Origin: Pedobacter cryoconitis
GTDB lineage: Bacteria; Bacteroidota; Bacteroidia; Sphingobacteriales; Sphingobacteriaceae
Length of the DNA stretch: 64,000 bases
Reading direction: 5' to 3'
Assembly (NCBI RefSeq): GCF_014200595.1
Contig: NZ_JACHCG010000004.1
Location: 186,001 to 250,000, forward strand
The notes under the pieces are model-generated. The model was not told the origin of the DNA, did no database searches, and was given only the letters and a program-made list of their open reading frames with translations. A program made the position numbers and the translations under genes. This document shows positions 45,994-56,703 of the stretch, in pieces (the first letter of the stretch is position 1; each line of letters starts with the position of its first letter).

Positions 45994-47097
45994 ATGAGCT
46001 CAAAAATGAATAAACCATACAATAATACTAAAGCGACACTGGCCCTTGCCAAAGCAAGTTTCAGATCTATTACCCGCAGCCCGTCGGCTGTAGTTTTCAC
46101 CCTTGCCTTTCCATTGATTTTTATCCTGGTATTTGGTTTCCTTGGCGGCGGCGGCGTTAAATTAGATCTTGCCGTAGCACCAGGCTCGGATATGCAAAAT
46201 CCGGTAATCATCGCCCTGCAACATACTTCTGTAATCCATTTGATTACTGATCAAAGCGAAGTTGAGCTTCAGCAGCGGTTAGAAAAAGGAACGATTGCTG
46301 GTGTAATTGATGTCCATAAAAACATCGTGGAACAACCTGCTTATTTAGCAAACGTAAAATATACTTCTGCATCGATGGATAAAGGAAACATCCTGAAGTC
46401 GATACTGAACAACCTGATGTATACTTTAAATACGAAAGATTTGAAGCCATCGGTAGCAGAATTGAAAGAAAGTACTGTTCATGGCAGAACTTACCGCACG
46501 ATAGATTTTATCCTGCCGGGACAGCTTGGTTTCTCGTTATTGAGTACCGGCGTTTTTGGAACAGCTTTCGTTTTCTTCAGCTTAAGACAAACCCTGGTGA
46601 TCAAACGTTTTTTTGCCACTCCGGTAAAAAGATCGAGCATTATCCTTGGTGAAGGCCTCGCCAGGATAGGTTTCGCCTTAATTGGTGCGTTATTTATCAT
46701 TCTGATCGGCCATTTCTTTTTCCATTTTACGCTCATCCACGGGGTCACGACGGTGATTAATATGCTGCTGCTTTCCACTATCGGTGTCATTGTGTTTATG
46801 GGCTTCGGTTTTGTCGTTTCTGGTATCGCAAAAAGTGAAAGCACGATCCCTCCTATCTCAAATATTATTACCTTACCACAATTTTTATTATCTGGTACGT
46901 TCTTCTCTATAGAGAATTTCCCAAACTGGCTGCAACCAATTAGCAGGGCCTTACCGCTCACCTATTTGAATGACGCGATGAGACAGGTTGCTTTTGAAGG
47001 CGCCGGGCTATGGGATGTGAAACAACAGATTTTAATCATGGTGATCTGGGGAATAGGAATATACGCGGTAGCGGTGAAGGTATTCAAGTGGGAATAA
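45994..47097 (+). CDS. ABC-2 type exporter permease
   Basis: The 367-aa membrane protein has one N-terminal helix (about 35-55, VVFTLAFPLIFILVFGFL), a periplasmic part (60-170), then five helices between about 180 and 360. PQFLLSGTFFSIENFPNWLQP is the ABC-2 hallmark. It is translated directly after its ATPase (stop followed by ATG without gap). The substrate is unknown. Confidence 0.92.
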   Translation: MSSKMNKPYNNTKATLALAKASFRSITRSPSAVVFTLAFPLIFILVFGFLGGGGVKLDLAVAPGSDMQNPVIIALQHTSVIHLITDQSEVELQQRLEKGTIAGVIDVHKNIVEQPAYLANVKYTSASMDKGNILKSILNNLMYTLNTKDLKPSVAELKESTVHGRTYRTIDFILPGQLGFSLLSTGVFGTAFVFFSLRQTLVIKRFFATPVKRSSIILGEGLARIGFALIGALFIILIGHFFFHFTLIHGVTTVINMLLLSTIGVIVFMGFGFVVSGIAKSESTIPPISNIITLPQFLLSGTFFSIENFPNWLQPISRALPLTYLNDAMRQVAFEGAGLWDVKQQILIMVIWGIGIYAVAVKVFKWE

Positions 47098-47137
47098 AAT
47101 TATAGGAAAATCAATCCTGATAATTTATAATTTTATT
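47093..47137 (+). terminator. AT-rich terminator hairpin
   Basis: A twelve-base stem AATAAAATTATA/TATAATTTTATT contains the permease stop in its left arm. A second small stem AGGA/TCCT is inside the loop, and TTTTA follows. Confidence 0.55.
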
Positions 47138-47147
47138 TTAACTTTGA

Positions 47148-48500
<1,353 letters not shown>

Positions 48501-48524
48501 GCTGGGTTTCCAGTTTTAGCATAG

Positions 48525-48558
48525 AAAGCATAGTCGGAAACGGCTATGCTTTTTTTAT
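48525..48558 (+). terminator. Terminator of eno
   Basis: Stem AAAGCATAGTC/GGCTATGCTTT (one G-T pair) with a short loop, followed by a T run. Confidence 0.85.
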
Positions 48559-48569
48559 TTTATAATTTA

Positions 48570-48577
48570 TATCTTTG
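48570..48577 (+). promoter_or_regulatory. -7 promoter box TATCTTTG of divIC
   Basis: A perfect box, with its last base 6 bases before the ATG at 48583. A leaderless or nearly leaderless message is implied. Confidence 0.5.
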
Positions 48578-48582
48578 TTTAT

Positions 48583-48882
48583 ATGAACAGATTACTGGAA
48601 ATCTTTCGCAACAAGTACTTTCTCTCTACCGCAGCATTCGCAGTATGGATGTTATTCTTTGATAAGAATGATATGCTCTCTCAATACGAGTACCGCACAG
48701 AAGTACATAAGTTACAGGAAGAAAAAGATTTCTATGAAAAGCAAACTGCTCAGGTGAAAAAAGATCTTAACGAACTGAACACCAATCTGAACACTGCTGA
48801 AAAATTTGCAAGAGAGAAATACTTCATGAAAAAAGACAATGAAGATGTTTTTGTGATCATTAAAGCAACCCCTAAAGACTAA
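48583..48882 (+). CDS. Septum formation initiator, DivIC/FtsB family
   Basis: The 99-aa bitopic protein has one membrane helix (about 12-25, FLSTAAFAVWMLFF), then a coiled coil (35-80) and the end AREKYFMKKDNEDVFVI. That end is the conserved motif of the family, which links divisome parts in the periplasm. Its stop overlaps the convergent gene by four bases. Confidence 0.9.
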   Translation: MNRLLEIFRNKYFLSTAAFAVWMLFFDKNDMLSQYEYRTEVHKLQEEKDFYEKQTAQVKKDLNELNTNLNTAEKFAREKYFMKKDNEDVFVIIKATPKD

Positions 48883-49490
48883 TAGCCAAATCTCGGCAGC
48901 GAAAGCTTATAGCGGACTACCACCACTCTGAGTGCAAAAATAAATCCGATAACCAATACTTTCGCCACATCAGCTTTAAGATTAAAAAACAATAAGGTGA
49001 AGTATAAGATCCCTCCCAGAATACAGGCCGTAGCATAAATCTCTTTTTTAAAGATCAGCGGAATAGTATTCAGCAAAGTATCCCTGATTACTCCGCCAAA
49101 ACAACCTGTGATTGTACCCAGTGCAATACAAATCCCCGGACTCAAACCAAAAGCTATCCCTTTTTGAATCCCAAGAATAGTAAATAACCCCAGTCCCATC
49201 GAGTCAAACAGAAACAGTGTCACCGTAAACCGCTTCCGATGTCTTTTTAAAACTATGGTTAGCAATGAAGTGACCAGGATCAGCAAACAGTAGTTTACAT
49301 CTCGCATCCATTTAACCGGGGTATCGCCCAAAAGTAAATCCCTGACCGTACCACCACCAATAGAAGTTACAAAAGCAATAATCAATACCCCAAAAGGATC
49401 AAGCCGCCGCTGTATAGCAGAAAATGAACCAGAGATCGCAAAAGCGATGGTTCCTAAAATTTCTATAACCTGAGAGGTAGTGAATTCCAT
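48879..49490 (-). CDS. TRIC-type (UPF0126) membrane channel/transporter
   Basis: The 203-aa protein has seven helices made of two repeats, each with a glycine hinge: GGGTVRDLLLGDTPVKW near residue 40 and GGVIRDTLLNTIPLIF near 132. Relatives include bacterial TRIC cation channels and glycine transporters; which activity applies here cannot be read. It lies 13 bases after the vWA-like gene on the same strand. Confidence 0.9.
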   Translation of the reverse strand: MEFTTSQVIEILGTIAFAISGSFSAIQRRLDPFGVLIIAFVTSIGGGTVRDLLLGDTPVKWMRDVNYCLLILVTSLLTIVLKRHRKRFTVTLFLFDSMGLGLFTILGIQKGIAFGLSPGICIALGTITGCFGGVIRDTLLNTIPLIFKKEIYATACILGGILYFTLLFFNLKADVAKVLVIGFIFALRVVVVRYKLSLPRFGY

Positions 49491-49503
49491 AAATTAACCT
49501 TTA

Positions 49504-51585
49504 TTACAGCGCCGAATTTCTTTTACGTACAAACCATTCTATGCTGAGCATGGCCATAATCAGCACAAATAAGCTTTTTAAATTAATCAATTCCTCATAC
49601 TTGCGATCTTCATAACTCAGCGTTTTCAACTGGTTACTTTGAAGCAAGTCATCCTTAATTTTTGAAAGCTGGTCTGGAAGATACAATTTTCCGTTGGTCT
49701 GGGTAGCTAACTGATACAATAATTGATGATTTGCCAGGGTCTGCTGAAATTCGGCAGTTAAAGTGTTGACGAAAAAGGAGCCTTTATCCTGGTAATGCTG
49801 ATTACCCAATGTTGTACTGGCTGTATAACTGTAATTACCCGGAGGCAATACACCGGCATCCAGCTGATAAGAAGATTCATACCTGGAAAAAGTAAAATTA
49901 TAAGTCTTGCCCTTTTCATCTTTTAATAACAAATTGACATCAGGTGTATTTACTGGCTGATAACTATCATTATATAACAACGCATTCAGTAATACCCGAT
50001 CATTCTCTTCAAAAGTATTTTTAACCGGCCTGACTTTAAATTTCCTTTTGTCATCCTTCACAGAAAGATACTGCACTATCTTCCCCATCAGGTCATTGAA
50101 TACCGGGGTCTGCGGGTTTTCACGGGCTTCTGACAGCTTCCACTTCCATAATCCTTCTCCAATCAGATACCCCACCTTACGACCGTTATCATTCATGAAA
50201 AATAACTGCGGACGATCAGTTTTCGCTTTTCCATTCCGCTGATCCAGTACAACCTGCTGCGTTCCTAAAATCTTAAACACACCAGACGGTGACTGTAAAG
50301 GATCAAAATTTTCAATGACTTTACGCGAGACAGGATCTAAATCAAAAACGGAAAGGTTTTGATCAATAGCACTATATTGATATTGAGGGACTGAATTTCC
50401 AGAAAAGCTAACCTGCTGCTGTACCTGGTTAAACCTGCCCGGATTACTTTGCATCCCCACCACATACCAGAGCGGAACTTTCTCTGTCTTTATTTTCGCC
50501 AGAAAACTGCCAGCATCAAATTGATTATCGGGCAATTGATAAAGAATGATTAACCCATAGGTCTTCGGATCAATCTTCAGCAGCGCATCATTCAAGACCA
50601 CCGAAACCTCATGATGTTTATTTAAGCCGATTGCCTGCTTCAAAGCTGCCAGATCCGGATGCGGGCCTGCCGCAGCAATTAATATCTTTTGACGCTCATC
50701 AATAACATCTACTAAAGTTTGATAAACATTATTTTTAGTGGAAATCTCCTTAGCCACTGGGGCTACTGAAATGGTATATTTATGCTGGCCAATTTTTGAG
50801 GCCTTTAAATTAACCGGAATGTTTTTAGAAAATTGAGGTGAAGTTACCTGAACAGCCTTTTCGTATACCTTTTTCCCGTCTTCCAGCACCGTTAGCTGAA
50901 TTGGAAGACCATCACATTGAAATGCCTGTACCTGTATCTCCATCCTGAAATCATTATCCAGGTAAACCAGGTCATTCACATTAACAGCATTGATCGATAT
51001 ATCTTTTTTAGGAATAGTATCTCCCAAAGCGATCGTATAAACCGGGGCTTTCAGTAAAGCCAGTTCCTGCGCCGGATTACCCCCGCGATTAAAAATCCCA
51101 TCAGTAGCTATAATCACTGCTCCGACGTTTTTATTGAGCAGTTCATCATTGAGTTTACTGATCAGCTGTGCAGCGTTGGTAAGTTTACCTTTATAGCTAA
51201 AATCAAGCCCGCTAACCACACGATCGCTAAAGCTATAGGCTCTAACCTCATATTTCTCTGAAAGTTCAGCCTGAAGCTGCTGAAGTGACTTTCTATACTT
51301 TACACTATCAAATCCTGCTGGTTTAAAAGCCATAATAGATTCTGAGTTATCCTGTGCGATAATCACAATTGGCTTTTCCAGCGTATAACTTGTCTGTTTA
51401 AGCAATGGAGAAAACAATAACCATAAGATCAAAGTAAGCGTTACCGTCCTGATTACTGCTAAACCTATGTTGACCGGGCGGGTTAAATTTGAATTCTTTC
51501 CATAGAGCAGCCATGCGAAAAACAAACCAGCTGCCAGACAACCAGTAAACGCAAGAAAGCTATAGAAATTGAAAGTATCGCTCAT
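49504..51585 (-). CDS. vWA-like membrane protein
   Basis: The 693-aa protein has helices at about 8-26 and 42-62. A von Willebrand A-like region starts PIVIIAQDNSESIM (about 73), with GAVIIATDGIFNRGGNPAQ (about 155), and Ig-like and mixed domains facing the periplasm follow. A last helix (about 665-682, LFVLIMAMLSIEWFVRKR) closes the protein. Its layout resembles proteins near BatA/BatD systems, which are not present here. The function is unknown. Confidence 0.8.
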   Translation of the reverse strand: MSDTFNFYSFLAFTGCLAAGLFFAWLLYGKNSNLTRPVNIGLAVIRTVTLTLILWLLFSPLLKQTSYTLEKPIVIIAQDNSESIMAFKPAGFDSVKYRKSLQQLQAELSEKYEVRAYSFSDRVVSGLDFSYKGKLTNAAQLISKLNDELLNKNVGAVIIATDGIFNRGGNPAQELALLKAPVYTIALGDTIPKKDISINAVNVNDLVYLDNDFRMEIQVQAFQCDGLPIQLTVLEDGKKVYEKAVQVTSPQFSKNIPVNLKASKIGQHKYTISVAPVAKEISTKNNVYQTLVDVIDERQKILIAAAGPHPDLAALKQAIGLNKHHEVSVVLNDALLKIDPKTYGLIILYQLPDNQFDAGSFLAKIKTEKVPLWYVVGMQSNPGRFNQVQQQVSFSGNSVPQYQYSAIDQNLSVFDLDPVSRKVIENFDPLQSPSGVFKILGTQQVVLDQRNGKAKTDRPQLFFMNDNGRKVGYLIGEGLWKWKLSEARENPQTPVFNDLMGKIVQYLSVKDDKRKFKVRPVKNTFEENDRVLLNALLYNDSYQPVNTPDVNLLLKDEKGKTYNFTFSRYESSYQLDAGVLPPGNYSYTASTTLGNQHYQDKGSFFVNTLTAEFQQTLANHQLLYQLATQTNGKLYLPDQLSKIKDDLLQSNQLKTLSYEDRKYEELINLKSLFVLIMAMLSIEWFVRKRNSAL

Positions 51586-51680
51586 AGATCAGCCTAAAGA
51601 TGCTGATTTTTTAAAAACCGAATGCATAATTCTTTAGAAAAATCAGATTTATCTGCCTGTCTTATGATGTTTTCACTCAT

Positions 51681-51728
51681 AAAAAAGGGTAAGACCATTT
51701 CCTGTAACAGAAACATTTTTACCCTTTT
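51681..51728 (-). terminator. Terminator downstream of fabG
   Basis: Stem AAAAGGGTAA/TTACCCTTTT with a long loop. It is placed about 30 bases after the fabG stop on the minus strand. Confidence 0.55.
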
Positions 51729-51756
51729 AAATAAAATTTAATGAATTAGCTGACGC

Positions 51757-52500
51757 TTATAACATACCACCGCAAACAGACAATACCTGTCCGGTTACAT
51801 AGGCACTCATATCAGAAGCAAGGAATACACAAACATTCGCTACATCCTCAGGTTCACCTGCACGTTTCAAAGGAATACCTTCTTCCCAGCCTTTAACAAC
51901 TTTAGGATCCAGTACATCAGTCATCTCTGTACGGATAAATCCTGGAGCGACCACGTTGGTACGGATATTTCTGGAGCCTAATTCTTTAGCCACTGATTTA
52001 GAAAAACCAATAATACCAGCTTTAGAAGCTGCATAATTAGCCTGACCAGCATTTCCCTGAACACCTACTACCGAGCTCAGGTTAATGAAAGATCCTTTAC
52101 GGGCCTTCATCATCACTTTTGATGCTGCTTTAGTCACATTGAACACAGATTTCAGGTTTACATTAATTACGTCATCCCAGTTCTCTTCGCTCATACGCAT
52201 TAATAAACCATCTTTAGTAATTCCTGCATTGTTAACAACGATATCAATTGTACCAAATTCAGCAACGATATCACTAATTAGTTTTTCTGCTTCATCAAAT
52301 TTAGAGGCATCAGAACGGTATCCTTTGATTTTAGTACCGAAAGATTGTAGTTCCTGCTCTAATGCTTCTCCTTTTTCTACTGAAGACAGATAAGTGAAAG
52401 CAACATTCGCACCCTGTTCTGCAAACTTCTCCGCTATTTTGCGGCCTATTCCTTTTGAAGCACCAGTAATTAATGCTGTTTTTCCTTCTAATAGTTTCAT
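51757..52500 (-). CDS. fabG: 3-oxoacyl-[ACP] reductase
   Basis: The 247-aa short-chain dehydrogenase of fatty acid synthesis has NADPH motif TGASKGIG (12-19), NNAG (88), catalytic Ser in INLSSVVG (about 141) and YAASKAG (about 154). C-terminal ASDMSAYVTGQVLSVCGG is the FabG ending. It is not beside other fab genes; its neighbours are agmatine enzymes, 40 bases upstream. Confidence 0.93.
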   Translation of the reverse strand: MKLLEGKTALITGASKGIGRKIAEKFAEQGANVAFTYLSSVEKGEALEQELQSFGTKIKGYRSDASKFDEAEKLISDIVAEFGTIDIVVNNAGITKDGLLMRMSEENWDDVINVNLKSVFNVTKAASKVMMKARKGSFINLSSVVGVQGNAGQANYAASKAGIIGFSKSVAKELGSRNIRTNVVAPGFIRTEMTDVLDPKVVKGWEEGIPLKRAGEPEDVANVCVFLASDMSAYVTGQVLSVCGGML

Positions 52501-52539
52501 GTAGTGGTTATATATTGTTTTTTATAATATTTAATCTTT

Positions 52540-53595
52540 TTATATTGCTGGTTCCTGTTGACTCAGGCAATGGAAACTACCCAGTCCCCAGATAATATCT
52601 GTAGAATCAATCCCAACTACTTTGCGGTCAGGGAAAGCACCTCTGATAATATCCAGTGCAATCTCATCATTCACATCTCTGAAAGTAGGTACAATTACCG
52701 CAGCATTTGCAATGTAAAAATTAGCATAGGAAGCAGGCAAACGTGTATCCTCATGGATAACTGGTGATGGCATTGGCAACTGGATGATGTTTAAAGGCTC
52801 ACCATTCAATAAACGCATGGTCTTCAACTCTTCCAGATTTTCTTTTAAAAGGATATAATTCTCATCTAATGGATTTGATTCCACAACAGTTAATACCGTA
52901 TTCGCATTCACAAAACGGGTTATATCATCAATGTGACCATCAGTATCATCACCTACAATTCCATCTCCAACCCATAAAATCTGTTCTGCACCATAACATT
53001 CTTTCAGATACTCTTCAATCTGCTCTTGATTCAAATGCGGATTTCTGTTTGGATTTAACAAACAAGCTCTGGAAGTTAAAATCGTTCCTGCACCGTTAAA
53101 TTCTACAGATCCGCCTTCCATAACTATACCCGGATTAAATACCGGCAAACTGAAATGATCTGCAATACGGGTAGGTATAACATCATCTAACTCATACGGA
53201 GGATATTTTCCACCCCAGGCATTATAACCCCAGTCAATTACTACCTTTTGCTGTTCTGCTTTTGGATTCAACAAAAAAGCAGGGCCATGATCACGGCACC
53301 AGGCATCATTGCTCGGATTAAAATAAAATTCTATCTGCGTCAAATCTGCACCCGCCTCCTGCAATTTTGAAATTGCGAAAGCTTTGGTTGCTTCATCATT
53401 TACATTGATTCTTACTTTTTCTCCCTGAGCCACGATTTTGATAAACTCACAGTATGGTGCGTAAATCATATCAATCTTACCCGGCCATGAAGCTTCTTTA
53501 TGCGGCCATGTTAACCAGGTAGCCTCATGTTTTGCCCATTCAGCAGGAAAGCTATATCCGGCTTTCTTCGGAGAGTTATCAAATAGACTCGTCAT
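52540..53595 (-). CDS. aguA: Agmatine deiminase
   Basis: The 351-aa enzyme hydrolyses agmatine to N-carbamoylputrescine and ammonia. Guanidine-group-modifying fold motifs are WLTWPHKEASWPG, NDAWCRDHGPAF (about 96-107), GGSVEFNGAGTIL (about 165) and DGHIDDITRFV. The catalytic Cys is in GSFHCLSQQEP near the C-terminus. It overlaps the end of aguB by 17 bases, so the two are one operon. Confidence 0.96.
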   Translation of the reverse strand: MTSLFDNSPKKAGYSFPAEWAKHEATWLTWPHKEASWPGKIDMIYAPYCEFIKIVAQGEKVRINVNDEATKAFAISKLQEAGADLTQIEFYFNPSNDAWCRDHGPAFLLNPKAEQQKVVIDWGYNAWGGKYPPYELDDVIPTRIADHFSLPVFNPGIVMEGGSVEFNGAGTILTSRACLLNPNRNPHLNQEQIEEYLKECYGAEQILWVGDGIVGDDTDGHIDDITRFVNANTVLTVVESNPLDENYILLKENLEELKTMRLLNGEPLNIIQLPMPSPVIHEDTRLPASYANFYIANAAVIVPTFRDVNDEIALDIIRGAFPDRKVVGIDSTDIIWGLGSFHCLSQQEPAI

Positions 53596-54454
53596 CTATA
53601 TATCTTTTGGTAATTGGTGAATAAGTATCAATTCTTCTGTCACGTAAAAATGGCCAGTGTGTTCTGTAACGGTCAGACTTGGACAAGTCTAGTTCTACCA
53701 CTTTCAGTTCTTCCTGATCGTGTGTAGCCTGGTATAAAAGAGAACCGAAAGGATTGGACACAAATGACCCTCCCCAGAAAGAAACACCAGCTTCTTCACC
53801 AACACGGTTGATACTGACTACAGGTACACCATTTGCGATAGCGTGCGAACGCTGAATGGTCTGCCATGCATTGTATTGTTCTTTATTCGTTTCCTCATCC
53901 TGTGTGGTTGCCCATCCTATTGCAGTTGGGTAAACCAAGAAATCAGCCCCCATCAGCGCAGTGATTCTTGCAGCTTCAGGATACCATTGATCCCAGCAGA
54001 TCAGGACACCAATTTTTGCATATTTGGTTTTGAATACTTTATAACCTAAGTCACCAGGAGTGAAATAGAATTTCTCATAAAACCCAGGATCATCCGGGAT
54101 ATGCATTTTACGATATTTACCTAAATAGGAACCATCTGCATCCAGAACAGCAGTAGTATTATGATATAAACCTTCCGCTCTTTTTTCAAACAGAGAAGCA
54201 ACAATAACTACATTTAATTCTTTGGCAACGGCCGATAAAACATCGGTAGACGGGCCAGGGATAGTTTCTGCTAATTTGAAGTTCTCATACTCTTCAACAT
54301 CACAGAAATATAGTGAGGTAAAAAGCTCCTGCAAGCAAACCACCTGGGCGCCCTGAGCCGCTACTTCACGGATCTTTGCAATTGCTTTATCTAAATTTTC
54401 TTGTTTGCTACTGGTGCAGGTCATCTGCACCAATCCAACTTGTACTTTAGCCAT
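53579..54454 (-). CDS. aguB: N-carbamoylputrescine amidase
   Basis: The start is set at the ATG at 54454 (291 aa), giving MAKVQVGLVQMTC as in the family; an upstream start at 54475 would add 7 residues. The nitrilase triad is visible: Glu in CLQELFTSLYF, Lys in YRKMHIPDDPGF, and Cys in LICWDQWYPEAAR. It converts N-carbamoylputrescine to putrescine and completes the pathway with aguA. Confidence 0.95.
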   Translation of the reverse strand: MAKVQVGLVQMTCTSSKQENLDKAIAKIREVAAQGAQVVCLQELFTSLYFCDVEEYENFKLAETIPGPSTDVLSAVAKELNVVIVASLFEKRAEGLYHNTTAVLDADGSYLGKYRKMHIPDDPGFYEKFYFTPGDLGYKVFKTKYAKIGVLICWDQWYPEAARITALMGADFLVYPTAIGWATTQDEETNKEQYNAWQTIQRSHAIANGVPVVSINRVGEEAGVSFWGGSFVSNPFGSLLYQATHDQEELKVVELDLSKSDRYRTHWPFLRDRRIDTYSPITKRYIDDESI

Positions 54455-54549
54455 TCTTTGAATTTTTGTGACCACAAAGTTAGCAGAAAAAAAATTCTGT
54501 ACTTCATTATTCTGAAAAGCGTATCTCAGCTAAGATTAAAGGCTAAAAA

Positions 54550-55683
54550 TCAGAATTTTATCAGTGTTTTCGGCTTATAATAATATTGATAAAAAAGCAG
54601 ATAAGAAATAATCAGACTTGCAGCAAAAGATAATCTGGGCATACCGAACATGATGATATAAAAAGATAAAATAAATAGGCCGAATACCCATAACAGGTAT
54701 CTGTACATTCTTAAGCCCATCAAATATAAAATACTCCGGAAAAGCAGCGCTGTACTTAATCCGGACAATAACATTTCTACTGCTGTTAAAAAAGGAAATT
54801 GAGAGAAACACCAGATACACTCCGGCAGAATAATTAAGAAGTAGATGAAAGAGAAGTTTAAAAACAACTTGAACCTGCTGTAAGGAAGGTTCCTCGCAAA
54901 ACTGAGGTAAGTTTCTTTAAAACGATGTTCCTGATAAATCAGTACGCTGTGCAAAGTAACAATAGCGAGTATAATAATATAGGGTACGCGCAAGTCTTGT
55001 TTGTTGGCTGCAAAAATATAAAGTACGCCGGTCATCACTAACAATGAGGCAATTTTAGTGAGCAGATAGATCAGCTTTGTCCGGTCAAAAAGATGATACA
55101 TAAATAAGCTTGAAAAAGGTTTGCTGATCCCGCTGCTCAGTCTGAGGAGCAAAGAAGTTTTCCTGGTTTTGTTAATGCGGTTAACCAGGTATATATAAAG
55201 CAATGCACTGATCAAGGCCATGAACAGAATGTAGACCAGGGTAATTGCAGGGATCATATTCGCATCATAGATTACACCCAGAATAGTAGCAAAAAGCCAG
55301 TAGCCTAAAAATGGCAGAGAGATCACCAGCTGTACACAGAACCAGCTTTTGAACTGTTCCAGCTTACTGAAGGAAGTCATCCCGTAAAATAAAAACTGAT
55401 TATTTTCCAATTGTAATTGTGCGGCTACGTATTGCCAGCTTTTGATAGAATAGATCAGCCAGCAGGCGAAAACCAGCAGCATCATGACAGGAGTAATAAT
55501 GAAAGTCATCATTAACATCAAATGATAAAATGTAGACTCCTCCATTTGATAAACACCAGCAGTATTTATAAAAAAACAATAACTGATAATCGTGACGAAA
55601 AGGAAAAGTAACAGCCCTGATTGTTCCCTGTAAAAACGGTAGGCAAATATTTTAAGCAGTACCTGCGTGAGTGATCCGGACAT
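54550..55683 (-). CDS. ABC transporter membrane subunit, atypical
   Basis: The 377-aa protein has about eight or nine helices and almost no long soluble domain. No clear ABC-2 motif is seen. It starts one base after the stop of an ABC ATPase gene and is therefore read as its membrane partner. It is weakly similar in layout to Bacteroidota exporter permeases. The substrate is unknown. Confidence 0.75.
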   Translation of the reverse strand: MSGSLTQVLLKIFAYRFYREQSGLLLFLFVTIISYCFFINTAGVYQMEESTFYHLMLMMTFIITPVMMLLVFACWLIYSIKSWQYVAAQLQLENNQFLFYGMTSFSKLEQFKSWFCVQLVISLPFLGYWLFATILGVIYDANMIPAITLVYILFMALISALLYIYLVNRINKTRKTSLLLRLSSGISKPFSSLFMYHLFDRTKLIYLLTKIASLLVMTGVLYIFAANKQDLRVPYIIILAIVTLHSVLIYQEHRFKETYLSFARNLPYSRFKLFLNFSFIYFLIILPECIWCFSQFPFLTAVEMLLSGLSTALLFRSILYLMGLRMYRYLLWVFGLFILSFYIIMFGMPRLSFAASLIISYLLFYQYYYKPKTLIKF

Positions 55684-55684
55684 C

Positions 55685-56338
55685 TTATAAGCGTGTTAAA
55701 TGCTGATTTTCGATTAAGATCTTTTTAATTAATGGCAAGACTGCGCTTTCAAATGGCTGATGTGATGCCAGCAGGAAACTCGTTTTATCCTTTTCATGTT
55801 TTTCTGCGATCCACCGGTAAAGGATCTCCAGTGATTCTACATCAACAGTAATTAAAGGTTCATCCAGTAAAATAATTTCTGGTTTGCCTAAAAAAGCAAG
55901 AATAAGGGATAGTTTCTTCAGCATACCACTGGAATAGGTTCCCAGGTGCCGGTTAATATAGGAGGTCATTTTCATGCTTTCTATATAATAAGCTGCTTGC
56001 TGCGCATCACCACCTTTTGCAGCAGCAAACAAGCTAACCATTTCTTTACCTGTTAAGAACTCAGGAAATATGGGCTCTGCTTCTGCGAAATTTACCAGTT
56101 TACGAAAAGCAAGAGTCTGCTTTTTCACGCTGACCGGATTAGCCAGATTACCAGCAGGAGATTTCAGGATAATATCGCCCTTAAAATCAAGGATACCTGC
56201 AATTGTTTTCAGCAGCGTACTTTTCCCGGAACCATTTGCCCCCTGGATCCAGTAGATACCCGGATCCATACTATAGTCATCTATTTTTAAAGCCGGGAAG
56301 TTATGATATGATTTTTGATAATTTACGAAGCTAAGCAT
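55685..56338 (-). CDS. ABC transporter ATP-binding subunit
   Basis: The 217-aa protein has Walker A GANGSGKST (about 34-42), signature YSSGMLKKLSLILAFLG, Walker B IILLDEPLITVD and the H-loop in LLASHQPFESA. It is short, as ATPases of CcmA type are. It pairs with the downstream membrane gene. Confidence 0.9.
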   Translation of the reverse strand: MLSFVNYQKSYHNFPALKIDDYSMDPGIYWIQGANGSGKSTLLKTIAGILDFKGDIILKSPAGNLANPVSVKKQTLAFRKLVNFAEAEPIFPEFLTGKEMVSLFAAAKGGDAQQAAYYIESMKMTSYINRHLGTYSSGMLKKLSLILAFLGKPEIILLDEPLITVDVESLEILYRWIAEKHEKDKTSFLLASHQPFESAVLPLIKKILIENQHLTRL

Positions 56339-56410
56339 ATCCAGTCTTTAGGATAGTAGGACAGCAATCAACTGGTATTGTTACGTTTAAAAGAAAGCTA
56401 AATATTTTTT

Positions 56411-56626
56411 TTAAGAGGCAGCCGTTTGATTCAGGGAATCCCTGTATTCCTGCTGTAATTCAAACAGGCATTTAGCACAAAGACAACTATCATAATGCTC
56501 ACTGATATACTGCACTTCATTCAGGTCAAGGTACACCACACTGCACTGACATTTAGTGTAAGAGTTAGCCTTGCACTCAATCGGCACACCGCAACGTTCG
56601 CATGGTATAATTTCGTGTTTAGCCAT
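56411..56626 (-). CDS. Cysteine-rich CWC-family protein
   Basis: The 71-aa protein has the pattern CERCG..IEC, KCQC and CLCAKCL, matching the small cysteine-rich CWC family except that the central motif is CQC instead of CWC. Eight cysteines suggest two metal sites. The function of the family is unknown. Confidence 0.8.
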   Translation of the reverse strand: MAKHEIIPCERCGVPIECKANSYTKCQCSVVYLDLNEVQYISEHYDSCLCAKCLFELQQEYRDSLNQTAAS

Positions 56627-56647
56627 TAAAAAGGGTCTTATACAACA

Positions 56648-56677
56648 AAAGTACGGTAATTTGACTTACCGTACTTT
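56648..56677 (-). terminator. Terminator of nrdA
   Basis: A perfect 12-base stem AAAGTACGGTAA/TTACCGTACTTT with a six-base loop, about 27 bases after the nrdA stop. Confidence 0.8.
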
Positions 56678-56703
56678 ATGCCTTTCATTTTATGAGATTT
56701 AGA